Positions 41,501 through 50,511 of a DNA stretch of 64,000 nt are shown here, in pieces. Made by a program: the position numbers and the translations under genes. Within the stretch, counting starts at the first letter, position 1. Each line of letters opens with the position of its first letter. The DNA comes from Cheilinus undulatus. Lineage: Eukaryota > Chordata > Actinopteri > Labriformes > Labridae. Below the pieces are notes generated by a model. It did no database searches and was not told the origin of the DNA. It saw nothing but the letters and a program-made list of their open reading frames with translations. The stretch covers positions 25,688,769 through 25,752,768 of the forward strand of contig NC_054872.1 of the NCBI RefSeq assembly GCF_018320785.1, written 5' to 3'.

Positions 41501-44500
41501 ATTTGCATTATAATGGTAAAAGAAAAACAAATATGGCATGAAAAGGATTAACACTCACATGCACCCTATTTTGACAGCACAGAAGGGTGCTTATTTTATT
41601 TAGTTTTCCAAATAATGTTAAGTGTTTTCTAAAGCTATCATTCTGTACGTCACTGCAGCCTGTTCATTCAATGATTTATCTAAAGAGAACATTTTTATCC
41701 CTATATTTGAGACAAATTGGCTTGTTGCAGCCACTCTTTGTGGTAAAGATTGCTGGGAGCTGCTTGACAAGGAGGGTCTGGATCAGAGATATTGGTCTTA
41801 ATGAGGAGTTCACTGTATAGAGCACGCACATGCATCCTGCATCAGCCCCCACTCTTCACTCCCCCTGACTCCTCAGCCATCAGTCAATGCAACACAAGCT
41901 TCTGTGCATGCAATTAGCCAGGCAGACAGGCTGGAAGTGGCTGCAGTTTTTCTGCACTAATTGCTTTTTGCAGAAAGCATCCAGGACCTTCAGTTAAGCA
42001 GGACTTCCTGGCACATTAACACTAATCTGGAATGTGTGGACATGCATACACAAACAAACATGCTTTATATACACAGCACATAGATGATCCACATATGCAT
42101 TTATTCACATTTAAACACACAGTAACTTGAACAAAGATACATCAATGTGCATCACTGAGTCAGACACATTTTCAGCATAACTGCAACATTAGATAGTCTT
42201 AGACTCACATCCATAAACAAACCAGCACAAAGGACCATTAATGGTAATGCTTGCTGACAGTTCAGTCAAGGCTGTGATTCATGACCCAGAGAATAATTTA
42301 CATATATTTTAAGAGACTACTTAGGAGTTAACCCCTGATCTTATTATAAGCATGTAGAAAAACTGATTTCACATATTTCCTGCCGTGTCCTTTGCAGTAC
42401 CTGCTTGATGTATATTATTAGGCTTGGCAAGGGCTGGGCGATAAGGACCAAAAAGCATATTTAAAGTATTTCAGCTGAATGGTGATACACAATCTATAGC
42501 TTGAAAGGAATAAAAATTTAGTCAGTTGTTTTTGGTCAGAGCCTCATGGGCCAAACGTTAAACTTCACTTTTATAAACAGCCATCCCCAGCATTTAGCCT
42601 GGCATTTTTTTTCCTTGTAAGTATTTTCTTCTAATCAGTTTACTCAATGTTGCACCAACATTGCATGCCATTAGTCAAGTCAGTCAGTTATCTTACCTGT
42701 ACCTCATTCGCAAATATACTAACATATATTAAAAAGTTGATGTAGCCTTAGGCTATGACCATGACAGAAACAGAAACTCAAACTGTATTCATAGCTTTCA
42801 GTCATGAAATAGGTGCATAGGATTTGAAGGGCAAAGAAAGCTAAAGACAGTAGCAGCTACCATTGACCACTGCGTTGAGTAGGGCTAACACCAGGCATTT
42901 TATTTCTCGACTTTTTCAAAACAGCACATGTTTACATCACCTGAAAACTGAGATATGAATTTAAATTGTGATTCTCTTGGACTTCTTCTCAGATAGAGTT
43001 CTTAGAGGTACAACCCAGGCTTTTCTCCTCATCAGCAGCTAAAAAACAACTTTCTTTCGTTCAAAATAACATAAATATAAACTGACCGTGACACACAGAT
43101 TGTCACCAAGACAGTCAACTTCTCTAGTGTACAGCAGTAAGAAGCCATTCCTGCCTGCCAGGAGTTTGTTACGTGATTGCGTGAAGTCACATCATGTATT
43201 CAACTGTATCCTACTGATTGTGAGTTTCTCTGTGATTCCCAACTCTATAGGTAAGAAAATCAGGTCAAGAATAAACAGTCAGAAATTCAAAGAAATTTCC
43301 TAATATATTAAAAAGATCAGAGTTTTTAATAATGAAAGATGTCTTCTATAAGTACTCTATGCTTTTAAAGGGGCTTCAAATTTGAAACTGTTCTCAAGCC
43401 TAATTTCTTCCAAGAGGCTAAGGAAAAGCATAGAGTGAGAAAATTCCCAGAAAGGAAAGCTTCCTGACTGTTGGGAAAAGAAACTGGTGGGTAATGCAAC
43501 ACATGACGTACACTGTGTGTTCCTATTTTTATAAAAGGACAATGTTTTCTCATTATGTCTGACAGACAAGAAGGTTGAATCCTTGCCTATAATTAACAGA
43601 GTGTCTCAGTGTACCGCTACCAGGTCAAACAGCAAACAAACCTTTCCTCGCAATGAATTATTGATCCTGCCCCTGCTGCTGCAGGCCCCTTCTCTGTGCA
43701 AACCCTGCTTTGTGGTTATCATGTCCTTCCACACAAAAACACAAGCTACTAGAGTGGAAGCTTGTATTGAGACAAAGTGCCCGAGCCACACAATACCTAC
43801 ACTGGCCTGGAGGTGACCCTGACTCAGAGCTACATTCAAGACCCCCAACATGGACACAGTGAGTCAGCAGAGGAGTAAACACAACTTTTCTCTACAAAGT
43901 CATGTCTCACTGAATCTTATTCAGTCTCTCACAGGGATCCAGATGTGTTCTGCTGGCTGGAGAAGCTCTTTCTGTCAGTGCAGCTCTGGCATGCACGGTA
44001 TGAAACCTGGAAGCTGTCAGTCCTGACAAGCTGCTGATTTGGAGAACTTATTCGCTCTCATGGAATTGTGTCAAACATACAGGATGGAGAGAAATTTGAG
44101 GAATACATCAGTTGTAATTTCCAAAGAACCCTTTGATGCACTTCATTATCTGACTGTAATTAGCTCAAGTTTCTGGAAATATACTGTAAACAAGATTCTA
44201 TGCATAATATGTTAGATATTCCGCATGCATATGTTTCATGTGCTGGCTGAGAACAGCAGCTCTGTGTGCTGAATGGACATGCAATCAAAGGAAAGGAGAG
44301 TTGATGAAATAATGTTACATAAGGTGTAAGAACGTGTCACATGAAACCTATGATCATGCACAGCACTTCTAAATAACTGATGAAGGAAAAGGACATGCTT
44401 TAAAATTAAAACAAAAAAACTAAAGCAGTTACATTCAAACCTCTTGATTTCTTACTGCTAAATTAATAATGAATGTCTACAGAGTACCAAAGGATAAGAC

Positions 44501-46491
44501 CTAGAAATATGCTTGGATTCAAAAGCAGGAGGTTGCATAACATTCATGATCTCCCTGCACAAGAATCTGAACATTTTTTCACATGAACGTCATGTCGTCT
44601 GCACATTAAGCACTCCTGTTTTAACCAGCCAGGATTTAACAGATTTCTAAGCCCTTTTATGTCTGGCCTTTGACATTTACATGAGTCACATGTGACGCAG
44701 TTATGCATTGTAGCACCATTGGATTACCATAAAACCATTCTGTAATCTGGAAACACTACCTGATAATCTCACATAATGTTGAGGTATCTGTATAATGTGA
44801 AGTATTAAGTATAAAGTCAGCAATCCAACCATTATCCTGTGGATTATTCATTCATACATACACATGTGTTGTTAGCTTTTGGTTACAGATTGCATACTGC
44901 AGGTTATTTGAACAACAGCATGGTTTAAGATGTTATTTTATTCTTAGCAGTAGCATTTGATCATGTGCAGATTGGTTGTTTTGTGCAAATGAAAGGTCAT
45001 TTTTCTGAATAAAAACTTTGATTAAGAGATATCCCTTGTGTTTGCAGAAAAGGTCAGAGACCTGATGCACTGGAATCCACCCTAAAAGCATACAATGTCT
45101 TGGCACGATGGTCTGAACACTTGCGTCAACTTTTCCTGCCATTGTTGTTCAGTTCAGCAGGCAGATACAGCTGGCAGGAAGGGAGAAGCCCACCATGAGG
45201 TCAGCCAATCAGACGTCTCCAGTGCAGTCAAGTAGCACATGATGTCATCTTTTTAAAAAAGGGGCAGACTAGACTGAACATACAGTTACTGTAGCTATGT
45301 TGCAGCAGGGAATATTTAGTCCTGATAACCTACTTTTTATGATTTAATTTAGCCTTTTACACAATTCTTTCACTATTAACATATCCTCCATGTAATATAT
45401 CTTAAGTACAGCAATTCTGTCCTCAATTTCTGATTTGTCACAACTGCTTTTTCTGTTTTATATCCTTTATTTTAAACTTCATTTCTGCCTCCTTCCTTTA
45501 CAATGGAAAAAATTTTCACAAATAAGAAGAAAAGTTGTCAAAAACGACAGATGGTAGTGGTGATGCTGCCAGTTTTGGCCTGTTTTCTAAATCTAGGTTG
45601 AATTTCACTGTGACTCACTGTGATGGACCGAGTCATTGTTGAGTCTTATGAACACATTGGATTTCTAAAGTTATTTTTAATGCATATGGAGCGACTGTTG
45701 GAATAAGAAACAACAGAACTACATCACACTACATCTAATGTCTTGTTTTTTTCTGCAGTATTTTTTGTATATCTAGCTGGAAAGGTTTTTGTTAACAAAA
45801 TCTAATTTACATCATTGATTTTCAGTCAATGCAGAATATCTTTAAAATGTAAGGAAACCATAAAAACAAACAAGAATTTAACAGGTGTGATGAATGAAAC
45901 ACTTAGGGAGGGCAATATAAATTAAACTCACAATAGTCACTAAATTGCAAAATTAATGAATATAGTATAGCCAAGAGTAAAGCAAACTATGTGCTTTCAA
46001 ACGGATTATTAAGGTAACAGTGTGCTGATTGTGTATGGGTTGCATTGACTAAAGAGGAACATCTGATAAGCAGCTTGATTGACAAGGTAACAGCTGTTCA
46101 GAGAAACCCATTAAAGAGCGCTGGATTTCACACAAAAATGATGTCATTATGCATCCATCTGTTTAGTAATACAAATGCTTAGCTGTAAAAAGTTATTTTA
46201 AAAAATTCTCTACAGCAGCGTCATTGTGAATCTCACCTCACTCATCCTCTCCGGGCCCTTGCCCTGGTTCTGCAGAAAGCGGCAACCATCCTTGGCTAGT
46301 CTTTGGACCATCTCCAGTCTGGACAGGTCCTCCTTGTCATGCAGGATGCACATGCTCCCTTGCTGCAGTGCAGGGGACACAGAGAACATGTACCTCAGAC
46401 CACAGTCCCACGACATCTCCGGATCACCAACGATAGACTGTCTCAGTGAGTTCACACTACTCTTTAAAAAGGTGTAAGAGCAGGTGAGAAG
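13230..46491 (-). CDS. rapgef5: Rap guanine-nucleotide exchange factor 5 (18 coding exons; 5' end may lie further upstream)
   Basis: RAPGEF5 activates Rap GTPases by catalysing GDP release. Exons, 5' to 3' on the minus strand: 46237-46491, 38617-38756, 37804-38189, 31253-31331, 30875-31019, 30686-30783, 24947-24977, 24682-24760, 22511-22660, 20040-20137, 18947-19069, 18628-18806, 16840-16930, 16696-16746, 16317-16404, 16102-16166, 15953-16007, 13230-13348. They total 2232 nt, in frame to the stop. Exon 1 resembles a DEP-domain tail. Exon 2 has [12 protein letters not shown], like the EPAC linker. Exon 3 has an acidic run, then [12 protein letters not shown] and [20 protein letters not shown], which opens the REM domain. 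Exons 8-10 cover an RA-like region. Exons 11-18 encode the CDC25-type RasGEF domain: [61 protein letters not shown] and [10 protein letters not shown]. Exons 1, 2 and the start of exon 3 are the least certain. An in-frame Met at 38188 corresponds to the start of a shorter human isoform. Confidence 0.92.
13560..13760. repeat. TTTTAGT-rich low-complexity repeat
   Basis: Irregular copies of TTTTAGTTTTAGTC/ATTTTAGTC run through this block, the reverse complement of the AACTAAAA-rich block near 23150-23660. Such blocks occur in many fish genomes as parts of interspersed repeats. It lies just upstream of the last rapgef5 exon, in the intron. Confidence 0.5.
14214..14837. mobile_element. Non-autonomous DNA transposon (624 bp) with terminal inverted repeats
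   Basis: The left end reads CAGGTGCCTCTGAAAAAATAGAA and the right end, reverse-complemented, CAGGTGCATAAAAAAATAGAA. Both are flanked by TA (14212-14213 and 14838-14839), consistent with a TA target-site duplication. The internal sequence, read on the minus strand, includes 'TGGCTTACAGCTCATAAAAATC', a very common fish repeat motif. There is no transposase. It is in the rapgef5 intron between the last two exons. Confidence 0.7.
17125..17785 (-). mobile_element. Degenerate Tc1-like transposase fragment, family B
   Basis: Minus-strand translation shows broken transposase pieces, including MGNLH and a shifted frame with [16 protein letters not shown]. The nucleotide sequence resembles the element at 40290-41520 in opposite orientation. 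No termini are visible. It lies in a rapgef5 intron and is a relic. Confidence 0.65.
20400..20603 (+). mobile_element. tRNA-derived SINE
   Basis: The copy starts with a degenerate tRNA-like head (GTGGCCTAGTGGTTATG, then a decayed box B). It continues with a body containing TGTGGCTCCTTTCCTGCATG and TCATTCCCCACCTTCTTTCT, and an A-rich end. This is the arrangement of a widespread fish SINE; a minus-strand relative lies at 61680-61845. It is not a functional tRNA gene. Confidence 0.6.
20725..20861. repeat. (AT)25 microsatellite plus 87-bp repeat unit, copy 1
   Basis: (AT)n runs 20725-20774. The adjoining 87 bp (20775-20861) recurs almost identically at 26548-26634, again next to a TA run. The flanks outside the unit differ, so this is a dispersed repeat carrying its own microsatellite. 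Confidence 0.85.
20940..22220 (+). mobile_element. Decayed LTR retrotransposon: possible LTR end and gag fragment
   Basis: A charged, coiled-coil-like stretch at about 21330-21430 (repeated EQE/EKL codons) is followed by a gag-like segment at 21749-21990 ([28 protein letters not shown]) and a CCHC zinc knuckle, [14 protein letters not shown], at about 22098-22139. The order fits gag of a Gypsy-type fish retroelement. Several stops and frameshifts separate the pieces, and no protease, polymerase or integrase was seen. The AT-rich stretch at 20940-21130 upstream may be an LTR remnant. It lies in a rapgef5 intron. Confidence 0.6.
23150..23660. repeat. AACTAAAA-rich repeat block
   Basis: Two clusters of AAAACTAAAACTAA-type words (about 23150-23280 and 23505-23650) flank ordinary sequence. 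They are the complement of the TTTTAGT block at 13560-13760. No coding potential. Confidence 0.5.
25335..25760 (-). mobile_element. LINE 3'-end fragments
   Basis: Minus-strand reading of 25414-25635 gives a post-reverse-transcriptase segment with [37 protein letters not shown] and [10 protein letters not shown], typical of the C-terminal part of fish LINE ORF2. The adjacent 25640-25760 looks like another LINE tail in plus orientation, ending in a GGATGGATGGAT run. The pieces are rearranged and non-coding. Confidence 0.65.
26276..26460 (+). mobile_element. tRNA-derived SINE
   Basis: The head reads GCTTGGCCGGTAGAGAAGG, then a box-B-like CACAGGTTCAACAGCC. The body follows the same plan as other fish tRNA SINEs and ends in a C-rich then A-rich tail (GACCCCAAAAAAG). 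It directly precedes a TA microsatellite. Confidence 0.55.
26487..26634. repeat. (TA)n microsatellite plus 87-bp repeat unit, copy 2
   Basis: The TA run (about 26487-26547, preceded by a short TG run) is followed by the same 87-bp unit seen at 20775-20861, with only a few differences. Confidence 0.85.
27863..28814 (+). mobile_element. Tc1/mariner-like element with truncated transposase, family A
   Basis: The left end reads CAGTGCCTATAAAAATATTTAC after a TA; the right end near 28790-28814 is a degenerate inverted copy (TTTTTATAGGTACTT). The transposase is internally deleted and frameshifted. Readable parts include [20 protein letters not shown] and [16 protein letters not shown]. At about 950 bp it is shorter than intact elements. 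It lies in the rapgef5 intron 24978-30685 and shares its family with 4849-6260. Confidence 0.75.
31020..31252 (-). other. rapgef5: U12-type AT-AC intron of rapgef5
   Basis: On the minus strand the upstream exon ends at 31253 and the intron opens with ATATCCTTC, matching the U12 5' splice site ATATCCTT. It contains CCTTAAC (31036-31030), the core of the U12 branch site, with the branch A 11 nt from the 3' end. It ends in AC at 31020. This junction restores a phase-2 His codon and continues [17 protein letters not shown], matching the family (CQALLRHYSAKKYQGKE in human). Reading through instead hits a TAG ten codons on, and no GT donor occurs before that stop. The intron is 233 bp. Confidence 0.85.
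34495..34800 (+). mobile_element. tRNA-derived SINE
   Basis: A tRNA-like head (GGGTCAGTAGGTAGGGC, then GTGGGTGCGATCCTCAG as a box B) is followed by a body ending GTGTAAAAGTGCTTTGAGTAG, a common fish SINE tail. It sits in a rapgef5 intron. Confidence 0.6.
34808..35110 (-). mobile_element. Possible LINE 5' open-reading-frame remnant
   Basis: A 100-codon frame opens at a strong-context ATG (35110, GCCGCC-rich) with [13 protein letters not shown]. It contains [13 protein letters not shown] and [12 protein letters not shown], resembling the start of L2-type LINE proteins that begin with a Y-[ST]-R-x-[DE]-[LI]-L-x-[LI]-R box before the endonuclease. It stops before any endonuclease domain. It is locally CpG-richer than the surrounding intron. 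A retrotransposon origin is inferred; a short unknown exon cannot be excluded. Confidence 0.4.
36630..36830. repeat. (ACAAT)n pentanucleotide run and LINE-tail-like sequence
   Basis: Pentanucleotide ACAAT repeats (about 36630-36665) abut TTTATTTATCCCCGAAGGGAA, a motif widespread in fish LINE 3' regions. About 130 bp of similar tail follows. Non-coding, in a rapgef5 intron. Confidence 0.5.
38524..38584. repeat. (AG)30 microsatellite next to a rapgef5 splice donor
   Basis: An uninterrupted AG run of about 60 bp. On the rapgef5 sense strand it reads (CT)n and starts about 32 nt inside the intron after the donor at 38616. Confidence 0.95.
39540..39850. repeat. Interspersed fish repeat fragment
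   Basis: Contains a tRNA-head-like piece near 39540-39600 and then GGACTGGCAATCTGGCATAC, GGTGGGCCGACACACTTTAG and CCCATTGGGTGTTTTC, all recalled as parts of a common fish interspersed repeat. No intact coding sequence. Confidence 0.45.
40290..41520 (+). mobile_element. Degenerate Tc1-like element, family B, with transposase pseudogene
   Basis: Plus-strand pieces in successive frames follow a Tc1 transposase: a helix-turn-helix region (about 40540-40640), a DEST-type catalytic region (WSDEST near 40915-40932), [18 protein letters not shown] and [10 protein letters not shown] (about 41011-41100), and a scrambled C-terminal part with [15 protein letters not shown]. Many frameshifts exist. The 3' tail includes TTAGTTTGAACAATAAAAGAAC. 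It lies in the rapgef5 intron 38757-46236. Confidence 0.7.
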
Positions 46492-48395
46492 CTGGAAAAA
46501 AGTGTTACAGATAGAGTGGGTTTGTGTTTATGCTGCTCAGGTGAGTTACTGCGTCCTCTGTCACTGCAGCCAAAGCAAATCCCAGTCCCCAAACGCCTCG
46601 GTCAGCTCTGCAGAAAGACACATGCAGAGAAGTCTGTGTCTGCTGGACTCCAGGTACTCCTCAACGCCTGGCTTTGCTGAGAGGGAATGACACATTCGCC
46701 CTCAGCCGTTCGTCTCCTGCCTTTCACCGCTGAGGAGGGGAGAGTTAGGGACACGGTGTGTTCAGGAAACATCTGGTGAGCCAGACAGCCCCAAAAAAGG
46801 AAGTTTCAAAATCTCCCGAAAGCAGGAGAGAGTCAACATTCAGAACTGGGCAGGGTACATTATACTCAACGGTCAAACACTTGTTAGGGTGGGGATCTAT
46901 TATGTGTGAGAAGGTTTAAGGTCATCCAGGCACAAGCAGTAAACGGCTCTGTTTATGGTCACAATGAATAGAGTAAATGAAAGTCTTAAAGCAGCTGCTC
47001 TCTGAAAGGATACAAGTCATTTTTGTTACAAGTACACTTACCCATGTAAATATTTAAACAAAATAAGATCAAGTGATATGGGGCGCCATATTTTCTGTGT
47101 TAGTTACCTTTTTTTGGAAAACGGGTCAGAATAAAATCTGATATCAGTCTTTTAGTTTCAGTTTGTGTGGGAGTCTGTTTTTGGTGGACATGAAATAAGT
47201 CAAGTACAATTTTGACATCTGATTACTTTTGATAACTGAAAATGGTTGGCTGTTTTGCCGGTGGTCAGACAATATTGGTAAATATCAATAAAACAAGTTT
47301 CAACCAGGACCTTTTTGTCAAGAAATTTGATTGAAGCTATAAATATTTCTTCATTTGCAGCTATAGATTTGCTCTTATGCTGTTATTTATGTTTAGCGAT
47401 GTAGCTGTTCTGGGATCCCCCTGTCCTCTCATGAGCCTACCTGGAAAGCATCAAGCAGGGACAGCACATGTTCCTGCTCTTCTTACGTTGACAAGGAAAG
47501 CCTAAGGCAGGGAGAGAAGCAGCAAATCACCAGTAAAGCAAAGTTTTGCTTCAATTGAGGTTTCATCAAGTATTTTCTGAGAACAGAATGTCAGTTTTAC
47601 TTGGATAAGGATCACCACTCTGTCGGACACTTGCTAATAACATGAAGCTTGTTAGTTGCTCGGTGTAGCTCCAGGGGGATCTGTGTGATCCTACATGTAT
47701 TGAACAGGGTAAAGCAAGGACATTAATTCTCTCTATGAACACTTAATCTATTAGCATTATATCTTTTTCCCCTCTGTCAGCACTGTGATGCTTGACTGGG
47801 TCCTTGCAAAGCCATTCAATTGTGGTGCCTTTCTAAAGTGCTGATAAAGCACATCGCAGAGTGAGAAAAGGTTCTCATCTCAACGCTAGGTAGTGTTCTC
47901 TCTTTCATGTCAGGTTGAGACTCATCATTCCTTTGTATTGCAAGTAACTGATTAAAAAGCTGTGTTAAAATCATGTTTATATCCTAAATAACACATTTCT
48001 GACTTGTTCGTCATTTCTCATAATATGCAACATCCAAGACTTAATTATATAAATTCACTACTACTACAGATGGGATAAAAATCTGGGATAAAAATCTTGA
48101 TTTTGACATTTTAACAGTACATCCTACCACTGCGGTGCATATGTTTCTGCAATCTAGCAGTATGTTATTATATATAATTTAACTATAGGAAGGAAACTAA
48201 GGAAATCATTGGCCTGGAGTATCTAAAAACAACCTCTTCTTCTTTCCTGCTCCTTGTGAATGCTCCTTAGTGAAAACAAAGCCAGGAGGACAACTCTAGC
48301 TCTAATGCACTACCACACTGACCCAGTTTTTCAAGTAAATGAATTGCAAAGTGAGACTGCCTAAAGTCAGACTTGTTAGTGAGCTCGCTCTGTTT
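46492..48395. other. Region upstream of the first recognised rapgef5 exon; no firm gene
   Basis: Further 5' exons of rapgef5 (start codon and DEP domain) should lie here or beyond. I could not place them with confidence. Two splice-flanked stretches (46560-46670 and 47441-47501, minus) were considered and not accepted. No clear repeat was seen. Confidence 0.4.
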
Positions 48396-49717
48396 CTAAC
48401 CAGGGACTACCATGACAACCGTTGGAGGTACACTGTTATTGTAGGCCTGTGGCGCTGCAAAAGAGGAAAAAGTGATGAAATACTGTTAAGCTTGTTGTCC
48501 TTTTTAAAGTAATCCCCTGCACAATATCATGAAAAGAAGACACCAAACAAAGAAACAATAATATTATCATACAGAATATGAACGTATCAGTGTTTCTCTT
48601 TTGGAAATCTGACTTAAATTCTCAAGTATAAATCAAAGTAACACCTCAGAGAAATGTTTTCTCTGATGGCTTTCTTTCAAAGGAGTGTAATTTGTGGGAT
48701 TACATGATAAGGACAAGCAGGGCTAACTAGAACATTGGAGGACTGTAACAATAATATGCTGTCCCCTAAACCTCTCTTTATGAGTAATGAAAATGGGCAA
48801 AAAAATGAGTTTACATTTTTTGGTTCCTACAATCATGAAACCAAGATAATAAAGATTACATACTAGGACATGGTTGGAAAAATATTGGACTTAGCCTATA
48901 TTGGTAAGGTGATAAAAGATACCTCTCTAAATGGATTATACTGTCGCTCTGTAACTGTTGAAGGCGTAAGCTAAACTAGCCACCTAATTTATCCGGCCCT
49001 CTTGTGAAATGACCCATCAATTTTTAACCTGAAAACTTGGTGAGTTTTCGAGGCCTTTGTAATACAAAGTTTGTATTGTTCTTAGGCCTATAAGATTTAG
49101 ATAGGCTTAACGGGGTTAGGTAATTAATAATGAACATCTCGAATGGATTAAAATAACCTACTGTAATTGGGTAAGGCACTAGCAGATTGTTATACCTCGA
49201 TAATGTTGCGTCAACTCCTCTTGGAGAAACAAACTCGACGACTTCCGGTTATCATAACAGTTTAGCAGTGGTATGTTAAAACCGTTTGTACTGTTCAACT
49301 GACAGCAACACCAAGGGGGGTATTTAAGGTTTCAGTTAATTAAACAAAATAGTAATATCTTGCTTTTTTCTAAGCTGATTTTATGGAAAATAAAAAAGCA
49401 TTGTGGGCTGTTCTTTGGTTAGAGAGCTAGCAACGTTAACGTTAGGTCCAGCTGAATGTTTTAGCTAGCTAATGTTAGCTAATGCCTTAAGAAGCTACAG
49501 TTAGCTTGTTTTTTTGTTTGTTTGTTTTTGGGAGGGTTAGCTAGTCAAATAGTGTTATGACAGCACAAATGTAATACCAACTGTTCTGATAAGTGGTTGT
49601 CTTACTTCTTTCCAGCTTTTGGTCCTTAAACTTTGGTTTCCCGGGGTTGTACCACAGTCCGTCTTCTGCCATATGGTTAAGCTTTTTCGCATAAGAGGTG
49701 TAGCCAAAATGTGGCAT
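48396..49717 (-). CDS. Candidate two-exon small protein (56 aa), unrecognised
   Basis: Exon 1, 49606-49717, begins MPHFGYTSYAKKLNHMAEDG and ends KDQKLER at a consensus donor (A|GTAAGA). Exon 2, 48396-48454, follows a strong acceptor (TTTTTCCTCTTTTGCAG) and finishes NNSVPPTVVMVVPG and TAG. The phases match across a 1151-bp intron. The upstream in-frame stop is TGA, 17 codons before the ATG. The product is hydrophilic and basic in its first half, with no signal peptide or membrane segment. I do not recognise a family. The codons look protein-like, which favours this over chance. On the plus strand the exon-1 interval also has an acceptor-like and a donor-like flank, so the strand is not certain. 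It could also be the 3' end of a longer gene. Confidence 0.4.
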
Positions 49718-50259
49718 TGGCGTAGGTAAGGGAAATCCGACTCGTTTTATTGAACCAGACCATTTGGCTCAACTCGACAAGAAAACCCTTCAGACTCTTA
49801 AATGCCTCATTTGGTGCAATTTTGCTTCATACGTCAGTTAAATGTCGTAGTATTTCACACAAATAATATTTGTGTTTTTACTGGGGATGAACAATGAATT
49901 GAAATTTAGATGAAATCGCGATATGTCCTACTGCAATTTTCCCATTGCAGAAGGGGCCATTTCTTTTATGTGAAATGTGTCAAAATACCAGTTTGACAAA
50001 TTTTTTGAAGCAAAGATGTTAGCTCTACACACCATGCAAAAGTTGAACGTCAGTTTTTGTTTAGAATGATTTGCCAAAAATCCTACTTTCCTGACTTCTC
50101 TATATTTTTCTTATTAATACAAGACAAGGTAATCATTCTCTTCTATACAATTCATATAAAATTTGCAATTAATCATAATAATAGCAATTAGAAATGTTTT
50201 CAAAATTGCTCAGTAAATTATTGTGTTCATTATAACAGAATGATTTCTAGCCTGTCTGT

Positions 50260-50511
50260 TGAGAAATACACGGGATAAAGAGCTTAGGGCGTAAAACTTA
50301 AGGCATTTAAAGCCCAATAATAAATCTTTTAAAAAATGGAATGAGATCAAATGGAAAACTGTTCTGTAATCAAAATTTGAAATTCTTTTACATCTAATAT
50401 GTTTCTGTTCTGTTGTGAATAAAAAATAGGCTTAGGAGATTTGCAAATCATTGCATTGTTTTTACTAACATTTTACACAGCGCCCCGACATTTTTGGACT
50501 TGGGGTTGTAC
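50260..50511 (+). mobile_element. Solo right-end fragment of Tc1 family B
   Basis: Contains GAGATTTGCAAATCATTGCA, ACATTTTACACAGCGCCCCG and a GGACTTGGGGTTGTA terminus, the 3' end typical of the family seen at 40290-41520. No transposase remains. Confidence 0.55.

Noticed and set aside
46560-46670. Minus-strand open stretch with acceptor-like flank just upstream of rapgef5 exon 1
   Set aside because: No similarity to a DEP domain that I can see, and a TGA follows directly; no usable donor.
47441-47501. Splice-flanked 61-nt minus-strand stretch (could read EEQEHVLSLLDAFQ) as an upstream rapgef5 exon
   Set aside because: The frame that would join exon 1 in phase has a stop just after the best acceptor; only a weak internal acceptor would rescue it.
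49606-49736. Plus-strand exon over the small-gene exon 1 (acceptor TTCTTTCCAG, donor GTAGGTAAGG)
   Set aside because: The plus frame is open, but its translation is less protein-like and no partner exon was found. Kept only as a caveat on strand.
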